In this document: one piece after another, positions 14,562 through 24,403 of the stretch
Layout of the letters: every line of letters begins with the position of its first letter
Numbering within the stretch: the stretch's first letter is position 1
Assembly: GCA_938049385.1 (NCBI GenBank)
Contig: CALIBQ010000048.1
Coordinates: 1-46,404 of the forward strand
Length of the DNA stretch: 46,404 nt
Reading direction: 5' to 3'
Source of the DNA: an uncultured Anaerolineae bacterium
GTDB taxonomy: Bacteria > Chloroflexota > Anaerolineae > JACIWP01
The notes under the pieces: generated by a model
The model's database searches: none
Told to the model about the DNA's origin: nothing
Seen by the model: only the letters and a program-made list of their open reading frames with translations
Made by a program: the position numbers and the translations under genes

Positions 14562-16250
14562 TCACTGGTAGTGCCACCAAGGGGCATCCCAGAGGGGGCC
14601 AGCGAAGGGGCTGGGGCTTGCGCCGGCGATATGCGGCCTCAGCCAGAGTTGTTCGTGTGGAGCAAAGAGGGGCACGACCGGCAGTTCGTCCAGCAGAAGG
14701 CGCGTCCACTCGCCGTATAAGCGCGCTCGCGCCTGTGGGTCGCAGGCGGGAACGCCGGCCGCCTGCTGAAGGAGCTCGTCCGATTCAGAATTCTCCCAGC
14801 CGACGAAGTTAAACCCACTGCCGGCGCGCGTCTCTGCGGATAACCAGAACATCCGCTGGTCGGGGTCCAAGGGGAAGGGCCAGCTCAGCACCGCTATATC
14901 GAAATCACGGCGGAAAAGCTGGTCCAGGAATACCCCCCATTCCACATAATGCACCTCGCTCTCCATCCCGACACTGCGGAAGGCTTGGGCCACCAGTGCC
15001 GCCGCGGCCATGCGCAGGGGGTTCTCGCCGTTCGTAACCACGTTCAGCACCAGCGGCTGTTCGTCGTGGTCGCGCAGGCCGTCGCCGTCGGCATCCCCCC
15101 AGCCGGCGGCGGTCAGCAGGCTCTCCGCCTGGTGCAGATCGAATGCCGGCAGGCCCTCCGGCGCGGTTCGCATCGCCCAATGGGCCGGCAAAAGCGTGCC
15201 TCCCAGCAGGGTTGCCCCCATGGGGCTGGCCTGCCGAGCGATGGAGGCGCGATCCAGCGCCATCGCCAGGGCCTTGCGGACGTTGACATCTTTCAGCGGC
15301 CGGCGCGCCAAGTTGTAGTACACCAGCATGTACTCCCCGCCCGGGTAACCCAGCACCTGCCGGTCCGCCGCATTTGGGATATGCGTCAGACTGCCGGCGG
15401 GGAAGCGCGCCGCGTCCAGATCGCCGGCCTCCCATGCCTCCCGGAGCGCCGCGGGCGTTTCAAAGGGATAGTACCGGAACTCCTCGATCCCTGCCGGCCG
15501 GCGGTATCCTGCGAACGGGCGCAGGAGCACTTCGCCGCTTTCCCGCGCTTCCACCAGCACCATCGGGCCGGTGCCGGGGATTTCGGACGGCGTTTCCCCC
15601 GCCTGCCGGGCGGCAGTGACGGAGGCCGGCAGTATCGGCACCTGGCCCAGGCTGTACAGTACCGAGCAGTCCGGCTGATTCAGCCGCACCTCGACCACCT
15701 CGGAGGAAACCTGCCGCACCTCGGCCACATTCAGCAGGCCGGCGCGCCACAGGCTGTGCGAGGCCGGCGAGGCGAAATAGCGGAGCGCGGCCGCCGCATC
15801 TTCGGCGCGGAAGGGCGTGCCGTCGTGCCAGAGCACATCCGAGCGGATGGTGAAGCGAATGGTCAAACTGTCGGCAGAGACTTCCCAGGCGCTGGCCAAC
15901 CCGGGGACAAGCATGCCGTTGCTCGGGTCAACCCCCAGCAGGCTTTCCCACACCAGCGGCCACCAGCTCATAATGCCGCCGCCATCCTGGTCCCGCCAGG
16001 GCCAGACCTGCGGCATGGGCTGTACCTCCCCGTAGCGCACCGTCAGCGGCGGTGCCGGCGTAGATGTGGAAGCCGGCGCATGTGCGGACGCTGATGGTGA
16101 CGCCAGGTAAGGCGTGGGGGTGGAGGATGGTGGAACAGCAGAGGGAACTGCCGGCGAGCCGGCGCGACAGCCGGCCAGCAGGCTGATCAGCATAAACAGT
16201 CCGGCGATATATGCGAAGCGCCGCACCGAGCGGGAGATGGGACGGTGCAT
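14562..16250 (-). CDS. Family-5 solute-binding lipoprotein (peptide ABC transporter), third copy
   Basis: A 562-residue SBP_bac_5 lipoprotein that binds peptides or similar ligands outside the membrane. The signal peptide ends in the lipobox LLAGC (near residue 28), followed by a Pro/Ser/Thr-rich linker. The mature part has WESLLGVDPSNGMLVPGLASAWE (written here only as the family N-terminal region), VRKALAMALDRASIARQ, and DIAVLSWPFPLDPDQRMFWL near the C-terminus. Start: the ATG at 16250 has AGGATGAG 9-12 bases upstream; the in-frame GTG at 16256 would be only 3 bases from it. It lies downstream of a strong terminator (16279-16305), so it may be expressed less than, or separately from, the permease operon. 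It differs considerably from the other two binding proteins here. Confidence 0.9.
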   Translation of the reverse strand: MHRPISRSVRRFAYIAGLFMLISLLAGCRAGSPAVPSAVPPSSTPTPYLASPSASAHAPASTSTPAPPLTVRYGEVQPMPQVWPWRDQDGGGIMSWWPLVWESLLGVDPSNGMLVPGLASAWEVSADSLTIRFTIRSDVLWHDGTPFRAEDAAAALRYFASPASHSLWRAGLLNVAEVRQVSSEVVEVRLNQPDCSVLYSLGQVPILPASVTAARQAGETPSEIPGTGPMVLVEARESGEVLLRPFAGYRRPAGIEEFRYYPFETPAALREAWEAGDLDAARFPAGSLTHIPNAADRQVLGYPGGEYMLVYYNLARRPLKDVNVRKALAMALDRASIARQASPMGATLLGGTLLPAHWAMRTAPEGLPAFDLHQAESLLTAAGWGDADGDGLRDHDEQPLVLNVVTNGENPLRMAAAALVAQAFRSVGMESEVHYVEWGVFLDQLFRRDFDIAVLSWPFPLDPDQRMFWLSAETRAGSGFNFVGWENSESDELLQQAAGVPACDPQARARLYGEWTRLLLDELPVVPLFAPHEQLWLRPHIAGASPSPFAGPLWDAPWWHYQ

Positions 16251-16278
16251 GGGCACTCATCCTGCGTCCGCAAAGTAA

Positions 16279-16305
16279 GCGCCTCCCCGATTGTTGGGGA
16301 GGCGC
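16279..16305 (-). terminator. Terminator after the OppC-type permease gene
   Basis: GCGCCTCCCC (16279-16288) pairs with GGGGAGGCGC (16296-16305) around a 7-base loop. On the minus strand it follows the permease stop by 23 bases and is followed by TTACTTTGC. It separates the ABC operon from the third binding-protein gene. Confidence 0.75.
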
Positions 16306-16328
16306 GTCACTGTTCGGGTCATAAAGCA

Positions 16329-17294
16329 TTACTGGCCGCGCAGACGCGGATCGAAGGCATCGCGCAGACCGTCGCCCAGGAAGTTAAAGGCCAGGATGGT
16401 CAGGGTGAGGGCCACGGCCGGCGCCAGCAGAAGATGCGGATACGACCGCAGTCCCACATACCCTTCGGAAATCATGATGCCCCAGCTCGGGCGAGGGGCA
16501 TTCACCCCCAGTCCCAGGAAGCTCAGGAAAGCCTCTGTAGAGATGTAGCCGGGGATGGCCAGTGTCTCCGCCACGATGCAGGGACCCAGGGCGTTAGGGA
16601 ACAGATGGCGGAAGATGATGCGCATGTCGCTGGCACCGATGGAGCGCGCCGCCTCGATAAACTCCTTGCGTTTGAGCGACAGCACCTGGCCGCGCATGAT
16701 GCGCGCCATGCCCAGCCAGTTCAACATGCCAATAGCAATGAAGATGAAGAACATGCCGCCCATTTTGTTGTCAATGGCCACCAGGGTTTGCAGGAAGGGG
16801 CCTCCGACGCCCGTGCGGGCCACCGCCTTGAAGTACACCTGGAGCAGGATGACGAAGATGAGGATGGGCATGGCGTACAGGAAATCCACGAAGCGCATCA
16901 TCAGGTTGTCCACACGCGTGCTCGAATAGCCGGAGATGAGGCCGTAGGTCATGCCGATGAGCAGGCTGACGAAGGCACCCACGAACCCGACGGCCAGGGA
17001 CACCTGTGCGCCGTAAATGGTGCGGCTGAGGATATCGCGCCCCAGGAAGTCCGCACCCAGGAGATATTTCGGCCCCGGCAGGGCGTAGTTATCCACCAGG
17101 TTGCCCTTGTCATAGGGATAGGGAGCGATATACTTGGCAAAGACAGCGATAAAGATCAGGATGATGATGAAGATGCCGCTGGCAACCGCCAGCCGGTTCT
17201 TCAGAAGCGCGCGCCAGGCATCGCCCCAAGGACTGCGTTCCTTGCGGTTGGCAAACTGTAACTGGTTGGCAGTAGTTGTCTTGACCGTGCTCAT
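16329..17294 (-). CDS. ABC peptide/nickel transporter permease, OppC/DppC type
   Basis: A 321-residue inner-membrane permease of the BPD_transp_1 family. An N-terminal OppC_N segment (RSPWGDAWRALLKNRLAVAS) precedes the first membrane helix. A periplasmic loop has LLGADFLGRDILSR, the classical DppC signature. The EAA loop that contacts the ATPase is EAARSIGASDMRIIFRHLFPN (residues about 222-242). About six membrane helices are visible. The ATG at 17294 has GGAGGGAAC upstream. It pairs with the OppB-type gene 61 bases upstream to form the translocation pore. Confidence 0.95.
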   Translation of the reverse strand: MSTVKTTTANQLQFANRKERSPWGDAWRALLKNRLAVASGIFIIILIFIAVFAKYIAPYPYDKGNLVDNYALPGPKYLLGADFLGRDILSRTIYGAQVSLAVGFVGAFVSLLIGMTYGLISGYSSTRVDNLMMRFVDFLYAMPILIFVILLQVYFKAVARTGVGGPFLQTLVAIDNKMGGMFFIFIAIGMLNWLGMARIMRGQVLSLKRKEFIEAARSIGASDMRIIFRHLFPNALGPCIVAETLAIPGYISTEAFLSFLGLGVNAPRPSWGIMISEGYVGLRSYPHLLLAPAVALTLTILAFNFLGDGLRDAFDPRLRGQ

Positions 17295-17355
17295 GTTCCC
17301 TCCACATGCATATCAGGTAACCGCCGGCCCCGCCGGCCGGCGGCCTCATTCCCTA

Positions 17356-18327
17356 TTAATCAAAGCGGATGCGCGGATCCAACCAGGCGTACACAATATC
17401 CACCAGCAGGTTGGCGATGACGATGGCAACTCCATAGAGCAGAGTGGTTCCCAGAATGATGGGGTAATCCCGGTTGCCGATGCTGGTGACGAAGTGCTTG
17501 CCCAGGCCGGGGATGGCGAAAATCTGCTCCACCACGAAGGTACCCGTGAGCACTGCGGCGAACATGGGTCCCAGGATGGTCACCACCGGGATCATGCTGT
17601 TCTTGAGCGCATGGCGGAAGATGACCAACCGCTCCGCCAAGCCCTTGGCGCGTGCGGTGCGGATGTAATCTTCACGGATGACCTGCAGGAGGCTGGCGCG
17701 CGTCAGGCGGGCGATGCTGGCGGAGAGGCCGGTGCCCAGGGTGAAGGCCGGCAGAATCGCATGCCGCCAGAACGTGATGTCCGGCTTCGGCAGAAAGCCC
17801 AGGAAATAAGGCGGCTGGGCGCCCCAGCGCGATACGGGGAACCACTGTAACTTCAGCGCGAAAATCCAAATCAACAGCGGCCCCATCACGATGGCAGGGA
17901 TGGACACTCCCACGATAGCGAAAAAGGTTGCCAGGTAATCCACTATAGTGTTCTGGCGTAGAGCGGCGATAATGCCCAGGGGGATGCCGATGCCGATAGC
18001 GATAAGCATGGCCAGCATGCCCAACTGCGCGGAGACCGGCAGGCCTTCCGCGATGATATCATTCACCGTGCGGTTGCGGTAGCGGAAGGAAGGCCCAAGG
18101 TCACCTCGTACCACGTTCCATAAATAGTCCACAAACTGCTTCCAGAGCGGGTCGTTCAGGTGATACTTGGCCTCCAGGTTTTTCACCACCGAGGGAGGTA
18201 ACTGCTTCTCGCCGGCGAAATCAAAGGGTCCCCCAGGCAGGAAGCGCACCAGGATGAACACCACCAGCGTCACGAAAAACAGTACTGGAATCCCCCACAG
18301 CAGTCGTCGAATGATATATTTGGCCAC
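17356..18327 (-). CDS. ABC peptide/nickel transporter permease, OppB/DppB type
   Basis: A 323-residue permease. It begins with the family-typical first helix (YIIRRLLWGIPVLFFVTLVVF) and LVRFLPGGP, then a long periplasmic region with DPLWKQFVDYLWNVVRGDLG. The EAA loop is IRTARAKGLAERLVIFRHALKN (near 215-235), followed by the membrane core and the terminal VYAWLDPRIRF signature. The start codon is GTG at 18327, supported by AAGGAGG 7 bases upstream. It forms the heterodimeric channel with the OppC-type subunit. Two large hairpins separate it from the upstream binding-protein gene. Confidence 0.95.
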   Translation of the reverse strand: MAKYIIRRLLWGIPVLFFVTLVVFILVRFLPGGPFDFAGEKQLPPSVVKNLEAKYHLNDPLWKQFVDYLWNVVRGDLGPSFRYRNRTVNDIIAEGLPVSAQLGMLAMLIAIGIGIPLGIIAALRQNTIVDYLATFFAIVGVSIPAIVMGPLLIWIFALKLQWFPVSRWGAQPPYFLGFLPKPDITFWRHAILPAFTLGTGLSASIARLTRASLLQVIREDYIRTARAKGLAERLVIFRHALKNSMIPVVTILGPMFAAVLTGTFVVEQIFAIPGLGKHFVTSIGNRDYPIILGTTLLYGVAIVIANLLVDIVYAWLDPRIRFD

Positions 18328-18393
18328 TCCAGTGCCTCCTTACACTGTTCTTTACTTGAATGTATCAACCACTCGCCTATGCTTTTCTTGCAA

Positions 18394-18487
18394 TGCCCGT
18401 CTGCCCTGCCGGCAGGCGGGCATTCCAGGGAAAGCATGCATCATGAGATGCCAGGTGACAGTCGCCTGGCCGGCGACTGTCACCTGG
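18394..18487. repeat. Two large palindromes between binding-protein and permease genes
   Basis: The first is TGCCCGTCTGCC (18394-18405) with GGCAGGCGGGCA (18411-18422), 12 bp with one G-T pair. The second is a perfect 16-bp inverted repeat (18451-18466 with 18472-18487) around a 5-base loop. Neither is followed by a T run on the minus strand. Such hairpins after a binding-protein gene are known (for example in malE-malF) to stabilise upstream mRNA and reduce downstream expression; that role is inferred here. A weak TTGATA-N17-GTGTAA is also present before the permease gene. Confidence 0.65.
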
Positions 18488-18501
18488 ATCACGCGCCTGA
18501 A

Positions 18502-20316
18502 TTACTTGCCCAGCGCGGCCTTCTTGGCTGCCCAGTCAATCTTCCAGTTGAAGAAGTCCTGACCGCCCAGGCCGAAGTAGTTGCGCTGGAGCCACGGCTT
18601 GGTCAGGTTGACCGTGGTGTAGTAGTAGATCGGGGCGATAGCGGCCTCCTCATCCACCAGGATCTGCTCCGCACGCTTGTACAGCGCCTTGCGCTCTGCC
18701 GGATCCTGGGAGACTTCCGCCTTTTCCACGATCTCCGCAAACTCGCGGTTGTTCCAGCGGATGTCGTTGCGCTTGTCAGGGTGGAAGACCTCGTTCAGCC
18801 AGTTGTTGGCATCCGGATAGTCCGCGCACCAGCCAAGGCGCCAGACATGCGGCATCTGCTCCACCGGCGTCTTCTTGCTGATGGTGTTGAGGTAGACCTT
18901 CCACTCCTGGTTCTCGATCTTGACGCTGATGCCCAGGGCTTCCTTCCACATGGCGGCGATGGCCTCAGCGATCTTCTTGTGGCCTTCGCTGGTGTTGTGC
19001 ATCAGGATGATCTCGGGGAAGCCCTTGCCATCGGGATAGCCGGCCTCAGCCATCCATTCCTTGGCCTTCTGCAAACCCAGGGTATAGTCCAGCGCCCACG
19101 GAGCAATGTCCGGGTCCTGAGCCGCAGAGCCGAACATGCCGATGGTGGTGAAGGTGTTGGCCGGGAGCTGGCCGCCCTTCAGCACGTTCTCGATCAGCGA
19201 CTTGCGGTCGATGGCGGCGGACAGGGCACGGCGCACCAGCTTGTTGTCCACCGGCGGCTTGTCGGTGGTGAAGCCGTAGTAGTAGGTGCAGGGGTACGGA
19301 CCGATGTGGAGTTCTTTGCTCAGCACCGGGTCGGCCTTGATGCGGTCCATATCCTCCAGCGGCGGCGCGGTGGTGTCGAGCTCGTTGTTCTCGTACATGG
19401 CCATGGCCGTGGAGGCCTCGACCACCATGACGCCGTAGATCTTCTCGATCTGGACGTTGGCGGCGTCATAGTAGAGCGGGTTCTTGAGCAGGACCAGGTG
19501 GCTGTCATGCACCCACTCGGCCAGCATGTACGGGCCGTTGGTGACGATGAAGCCGGGCTCGATCCAGCGCTCGCCGTGGGCCTCGATGGCATCCTTGGGC
19601 ATGGGCCGGGCGACCCACATGCCGGCGATGCCGGGGAAGTAGCCGGCGGGATGCTCGAGCGTGATCTCGACGGTGTAGTCATCTACCGCCTTGACGCCCA
19701 CGCCGTCAATGAGCGCCTGCAGTTCTTCCTCGCTCAGCGCCTCGGTGTCAGCGGTGTTCAGCGCCTCGCCGCCCTTGATGATGTAGAGCACGTAGGCATA
19801 GCCGGAGGCCGTGCGCGGGTCGAGGGTGCGCTTGATGCCGTAAACGACATCATGAGCGGTCACCGGGCCGATCTCTTCCACCTGCTTGGTGCCGGGGTTG
19901 TACTTGACCCACTTGGCATCCTGGCGCATCTTGAAGGTGTAGACGTCGCCGGCCTCGTTGGTCGTCCACTCGGTCGCCAGCTCACCCTTGACGTTGCCCT
20001 CCGGGTCAAACGCCGTCAGGCCCAGGAACAGGCTCTCGATGACGTCCACCGAGGTGGTGTCCTCAGCCAGGGCCGGGTCAAGCGTGGGCGGCTCGGTGCC
20101 AAAGTTCCAGTTGAGGGTGATCAGCTCTTCCTCGGGCTTCGGGGTGGGCGTGACCACCACTTCCTTCTCGACCGCGACGGTCTTTTCTTTCTCGACCACC
20201 ACCGTCTCCTTGACCACCTTCTCCACCACCTGCGGGGTGGCGGGCGCGCAGGCGGCCAGGATCAGGCTGGTGACGATCACTGCGGCCAGCAAAAGGGCCC
20301 ACTTCTTGCTAAGCAT
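18502..20316 (-). CDS. Family-5 solute-binding lipoprotein (peptide ABC transporter), second copy
   Basis: A 604-residue SBP_bac_5 lipoprotein. The signal peptide ends in LAAC (about residues 20-23). It is followed by a spacer of alternating Val, Glu and Lys (about residues 28-55) and PTPKPEEE, a feature common in lipoproteins of Chloroflexota. The binding domain shows EPPTLDPALAEDTTSVDVIE, the family N-terminal motif, VRRALSAAIDRKSLIENV in the middle, and LGWCADYPDANNWLNEVF near the C-terminus. The ATG at 20316 has GGGAGGAGA upstream. It is preceded by the OppF-type gene and followed by the two permease genes, so it should be the main binding protein of this importer. Confidence 0.93.
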   Translation of the reverse strand: MLSKKWALLLAAVIVTSLILAACAPATPQVVEKVVKETVVVEKEKTVAVEKEVVVTPTPKPEEELITLNWNFGTEPPTLDPALAEDTTSVDVIESLFLGLTAFDPEGNVKGELATEWTTNEAGDVYTFKMRQDAKWVKYNPGTKQVEEIGPVTAHDVVYGIKRTLDPRTASGYAYVLYIIKGGEALNTADTEALSEEELQALIDGVGVKAVDDYTVEITLEHPAGYFPGIAGMWVARPMPKDAIEAHGERWIEPGFIVTNGPYMLAEWVHDSHLVLLKNPLYYDAANVQIEKIYGVMVVEASTAMAMYENNELDTTAPPLEDMDRIKADPVLSKELHIGPYPCTYYYGFTTDKPPVDNKLVRRALSAAIDRKSLIENVLKGGQLPANTFTTIGMFGSAAQDPDIAPWALDYTLGLQKAKEWMAEAGYPDGKGFPEIILMHNTSEGHKKIAEAIAAMWKEALGISVKIENQEWKVYLNTISKKTPVEQMPHVWRLGWCADYPDANNWLNEVFHPDKRNDIRWNNREFAEIVEKAEVSQDPAERKALYKRAEQILVDEEAAIAPIYYYTTVNLTKPWLQRNYFGLGGQDFFNWKIDWAAKKAALGK

Positions 20317-20391
20317 GGTACATCTCCTCCCTTACATCTGAAGTTACGAAGGCTGCCGAACTGGACGGACGGGGTGCGAGCTTCCCCTTCC

Positions 20392-20423
20392 TCAGGACTG
20401 CTTCACTCGCCGCATCACCTCCT
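20392..20423 (-). other. Strong Shine-Dalgarno with a 7-codon frame in the leader of the binding-protein gene
   Basis: On the minus strand AAAGGAGGTG is followed after 2 bases by ATG (20415) and a frame M-R-R-V-K-Q-S ending in TGA at 20392. The spacing is too short for efficient initiation. It lies 76 bases before the binding-protein start, in a 194-base gap that otherwise shows no gene. It may be a leader element, a ribosome stand-by site or chance. Confidence 0.25.
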
Positions 20424-20510
20424 TTCCGGAAAGCCTTCATCAAGGCCCCACAAGGTGCCAGGGGGACGATCCACATTCCGAGTGTAAAGTTTCGCTTCGA
20501 CTGTGCCGGC

Positions 20511-21515
20511 CTAGTGCCCGACACGCCAGCAGGCGACCCAATGCTCGCCGCCGACGTCGACAAAGGCCGGCTCCTCCTCTCGACAGATATCCATCACCTC
20601 CGGACAGCGCGTGCAGAAGTTGCATCCCTTCGGCGGATTGGCTGGGCTGGGCACGTCTCCCTTCAGAATGATGCGCTGGCGCTTCTCCTCGATCACCGGG
20701 TCGGGGATAGGCACCGCCGAAAGGAGCGCCTTGGAGTATGGGTGAAGCGGGTTCTCGTACAGCTCGTCCCGGTCCGCCAGCTCCATGATCTTGCCCAGGT
20801 ACATCACCGCCACGCGATTGGAGATGTGCCGCACTACCGACAGGTCATGGGCGATGAAGAGATAGGTCAAGCCGAACTGGTCCTGCAGTTCTTCCAGCAG
20901 GTTGATGATCTGCGCTTGAATGGAGACGTCCAGGGCCGAGATAGGTTCATCGCAGACGATGAAGGATGGATTGACCGCCAGGGCGCGCGCGATGCCGATG
21001 CGCTGGCGTTGGCCGCCCGAGAATTCATGCGGATAGCGGTTGACGAAATACGGGTTGAGACCCACCACCTGGAGCAGTTCTTGGACCCGCTCGCGGCGCT
21101 CTTTGCCCGTTGCGATGTTGTGTACTTCCAGGGGCTCCCCGATGATATTGCCCACGGTCATGCGCGGGTTCAGGGATGCATAAGGGTCTTGGAAAATCAT
21201 CTGCATTTTGCGGCGCATGCGGCGCAGTTGCTCGCCCTTCAACTGCACCAGGTTGACGCCCTCGAACCAGACGTCGCCGGCCGTGGGGCGGTACAACTGC
21301 AGGATGGCGCGCCCGGTGGTGGATTTGCCGCATCCACTCTCCCCCACCAACCCCAGCGTCTCGCCGCGGCGGATGAAGAAGCTGATGCCGTCCACGGCTT
21401 TGATGGTGCCCACCTGCCGCTGGATGATAATGCCCTGGGTGATGGGGAAATACATCTTCAGGTTTTCGACCCGCACCAGGATATCGTTCTTGCCCGTCTC
21501 GTTGGTTCCTGTCAT
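20511..21515 (-). CDS. ABC peptide transporter ATPase, OppF/DppF type
   Basis: A 334-residue ATP-binding subunit. Walker A is GESGCGKST, the signature is [16 protein letters not shown], Walker B is [12 protein letters not shown] and the switch His is in FIAHDLSVV. The C-terminal oligo_HPY domain carries [12 protein letters not shown], part of the four-Cys motif that binds an iron-sulfur cluster in some OppD/OppF proteins. Start: the ATG at 21515 has GGAGA upstream; the in-frame ATG at 21527 has none. It works with the OppD-type ATPase 46 bases upstream to drive peptide uptake. The next gene in the operon is a binding protein. Confidence 0.95.
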   Translation of the reverse strand: MTGTNETGKNDILVRVENLKMYFPITQGIIIQRQVGTIKAVDGISFFIRRGETLGLVGESGCGKSTTGRAILQLYRPTAGDVWFEGVNLVQLKGEQLRRMRRKMQMIFQDPYASLNPRMTVGNIIGEPLEVHNIATGKERRERVQELLQVVGLNPYFVNRYPHEFSGGQRQRIGIARALAVNPSFIVCDEPISALDVSIQAQIINLLEELQDQFGLTYLFIAHDLSVVRHISNRVAVMYLGKIMELADRDELYENPLHPYSKALLSAVPIPDPVIEEKRQRIILKGDVPSPANPPKGCNFCTRCPEVMDICREEEPAFVDVGGEHWVACWRVGH

Positions 21516-21561
21516 TGCCGTCTCCATATATCGTCACACGCGAAACGTGATGGCCTGCCTG

Positions 21562-22548
<987 letters not shown>

Positions 22549-22654
22549 GCATTCCTCCAATGACAACGGTGGTCCGGCGTTCCTCGGCCGATATGATTAC
22601 CTGCCAGTGGGCATGCCCTCCCCGTGCGCCCACCCGACAGGTCGTTTCCAGCGT

Positions 22655-24325
22655 TCAGCGAGCACCCTCAATATAGGCGTTGCTCACATCATACTCCCCT
22701 TGCGGGGTAATCACCAGCCCCTTGACATAGGGCTTGACCAGCTCATACTGCACCCCATGATACAGGGGGATCCATGGCGCGTCCTGCACGATGATGGCCT
22801 CGGCCTGGCGGTAGAGCGCGAAGCGCTTCTCCTCGTCCTGCTCCACCCGCGCCCCTTCCAGCAGGGCATCTACCTCTGGATTGCTGTAGCCCGTGCTGTT
22901 GCCCTCGCTGGCGCTGTGAAAATGGATATCCAGGAAGTTCTGCGGGTCGGGATAATCGGCGCTCCAGCCCAGGAAGAACATCTGGTAGGCGCCTTGATTC
23001 ACGTCCCGCAGGAAATCCGGCCACTCGACCTGCTGGATCTCGACCTCGACTCCCAGGGCATCGGCGTACATGGCGGCCAGGGCTTCGGCCACCCGACTGC
23101 CGCCGGCGCTGGTGGCGAAGACGATGGGCGGCAGGCCGGCCGGCCCGCCGTATCGCGACTGCGCCAGCAGTTGGCGCGCCCTCTCCGGGTCATACTCCAG
23201 CCTGGGCACGTCGGGGTTGTAGCCGGGCAGACCGGGGGGCATTATCCCCCACGCCGGCACCACACTGCGCTTGAACATCACCTGGGCCAGCTTCTCGCGG
23301 TCAGTGGCATACACAAATGCCCGCCGCACATTCACATCGTCGAACGGTTCCAAGCGGGTGTTAAAGGCCACGTACTGCACCGTCAGCTGGGGGACGGTGA
23401 CCAGCTCGGCGTGTAGGGGATTGCTCGGGTCCAGCACGCGCTCCAGGTCCTCAATCCCTACCGGGGCAACGTCAAGCTCGTCATTTTCGTACATGGTCGT
23501 GGGGTCGCCGGCGGAGAGGTTGAAAGAAAGCTGAGTGATGCCAGGCGTACCGCGGAAATAGGTGGTGCTGGCTGACAGCACGATCTCGTCATCCGTGCGC
23601 TTGGACAGCCGGTACGGCCCACTGCCGTTGGGCCGCTTGGTCCAATTCGCGTTGAGGACATCCCTGCTGTCCACCACCGCGGCGGAAGGATAGGTCAATT
23701 TGGCCAGAAAATATGCTTTCGGAGCATCAATTGTCAGGCGTAAGGTGCGCTCGCCCAGCACCTCGACGCCCTGGATTTCATCAGCCACGCCGGCCATGCG
23801 CTCCATCGCGCCCACAATATCCCCCAGATATAATGCCGCAACGGGCGAGCCTGTGCGAGGATCACAGGCCCGCTCCAGAGAAAATTTCACATCCTCCGCC
23901 CGGATGGCCCGCCCATCTTGAAAGCGGGCATCGGGTCTCAGATAAAAGGTGTACCGCGTCCCGGTTGCATCTACCTCCCAGCGTTCTGCCAGCTCTGGCT
24001 GGATTTCAAGTTGTGCATCCAGGCTGACCAGGCCGGCGAAGATCTTGTTCACATAGGAAGCGGATATCGAATCCTCGACCAGCGCCGGGTCGAGTGTAAC
24101 AGGATCGCCCCCTACCAGCCTCAATGTACCACCGGTGGGCCGGATTGGTTTGCCAGCTTCCACCGTCACGGTTGGCAAGGGGAGAAATTCGGGGCCAACA
24201 TCTGTGTCCGATGTGCTCCGCCACCAGATCAATCCCAGGCCGGCGATGCAGAGGACACAGAGACAAATACCCACCCCGGCCAGTATGGCAATGATCCAGC
24301 CCCTGCCCCCCGTGTTTCGATTCAT
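22655..24325 (-). CDS. Family-5 solute-binding protein with N-terminal membrane anchor, first copy
   Basis: A 556-residue SBP_bac_5 protein. Instead of a clean lipobox it has an N-terminal hydrophobic segment (about 10-34, containing CLCVLC) that would either anchor it or be cleaved. The binding domain has GGDPVTLDPALVEDSISASY, VRRAFVYATDREKLAQV and LGWSADYPDPQNFLDIHF, closely parallel to the second copy. The mRNA is probably leaderless: TTGACA and TAGTAT stand 17 bases apart at 24332-24360, six bases separate the -10 from the A of the ATG, and there is no Shine-Dalgarno site. It is the first gene of the ABC operon. Confidence 0.9.
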   Translation of the reverse strand: MNRNTGGRGWIIAILAGVGICLCVLCIAGLGLIWWRSTSDTDVGPEFLPLPTVTVEAGKPIRPTGGTLRLVGGDPVTLDPALVEDSISASYVNKIFAGLVSLDAQLEIQPELAERWEVDATGTRYTFYLRPDARFQDGRAIRAEDVKFSLERACDPRTGSPVAALYLGDIVGAMERMAGVADEIQGVEVLGERTLRLTIDAPKAYFLAKLTYPSAAVVDSRDVLNANWTKRPNGSGPYRLSKRTDDEIVLSASTTYFRGTPGITQLSFNLSAGDPTTMYENDELDVAPVGIEDLERVLDPSNPLHAELVTVPQLTVQYVAFNTRLEPFDDVNVRRAFVYATDREKLAQVMFKRSVVPAWGIMPPGLPGYNPDVPRLEYDPERARQLLAQSRYGGPAGLPPIVFATSAGGSRVAEALAAMYADALGVEVEIQQVEWPDFLRDVNQGAYQMFFLGWSADYPDPQNFLDIHFHSASEGNSTGYSNPEVDALLEGARVEQDEEKRFALYRQAEAIIVQDAPWIPLYHGVQYELVKPYVKGLVITPQGEYDVSNAYIEGAR

Positions 24326-24331
24326 AATTTT

Positions 24332-24360
24332 ATACTATCACAGAGAAGTTTCTTTGTCAA
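24332..24360 (-). promoter_or_regulatory. Promoter of the peptide ABC operon, leaderless start predicted
   Basis: On the minus strand TTGACA (24355-24360), a 17-base spacer and TAGTAT (24332-24337). The six bases AAAATT separate the -10 from the ATG at 24325, so transcription should begin at or next to the start codon. Confidence 0.7.
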
Positions 24361-24403
24361 ACATTTCGGGCTGTTCTGCACCTTCGCCGGCCTCACCGCG
24401 TCA

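Noticed and set aside
20143-20240. Apparent short tandem repeats within the second binding-protein gene
   Set aside because: They encode the alternating Val/Glu/Lys spacer after the lipobox, a protein-level low-complexity feature and not a DNA repeat or CRISPR.
18379-20487. A 702-codon open frame on the plus strand
   Set aside because: It mirrors the binding-protein gene on the other strand; the His/Leu/Val/Asp-rich translation is typical of an antisense shadow and it lacks a ribosome site.
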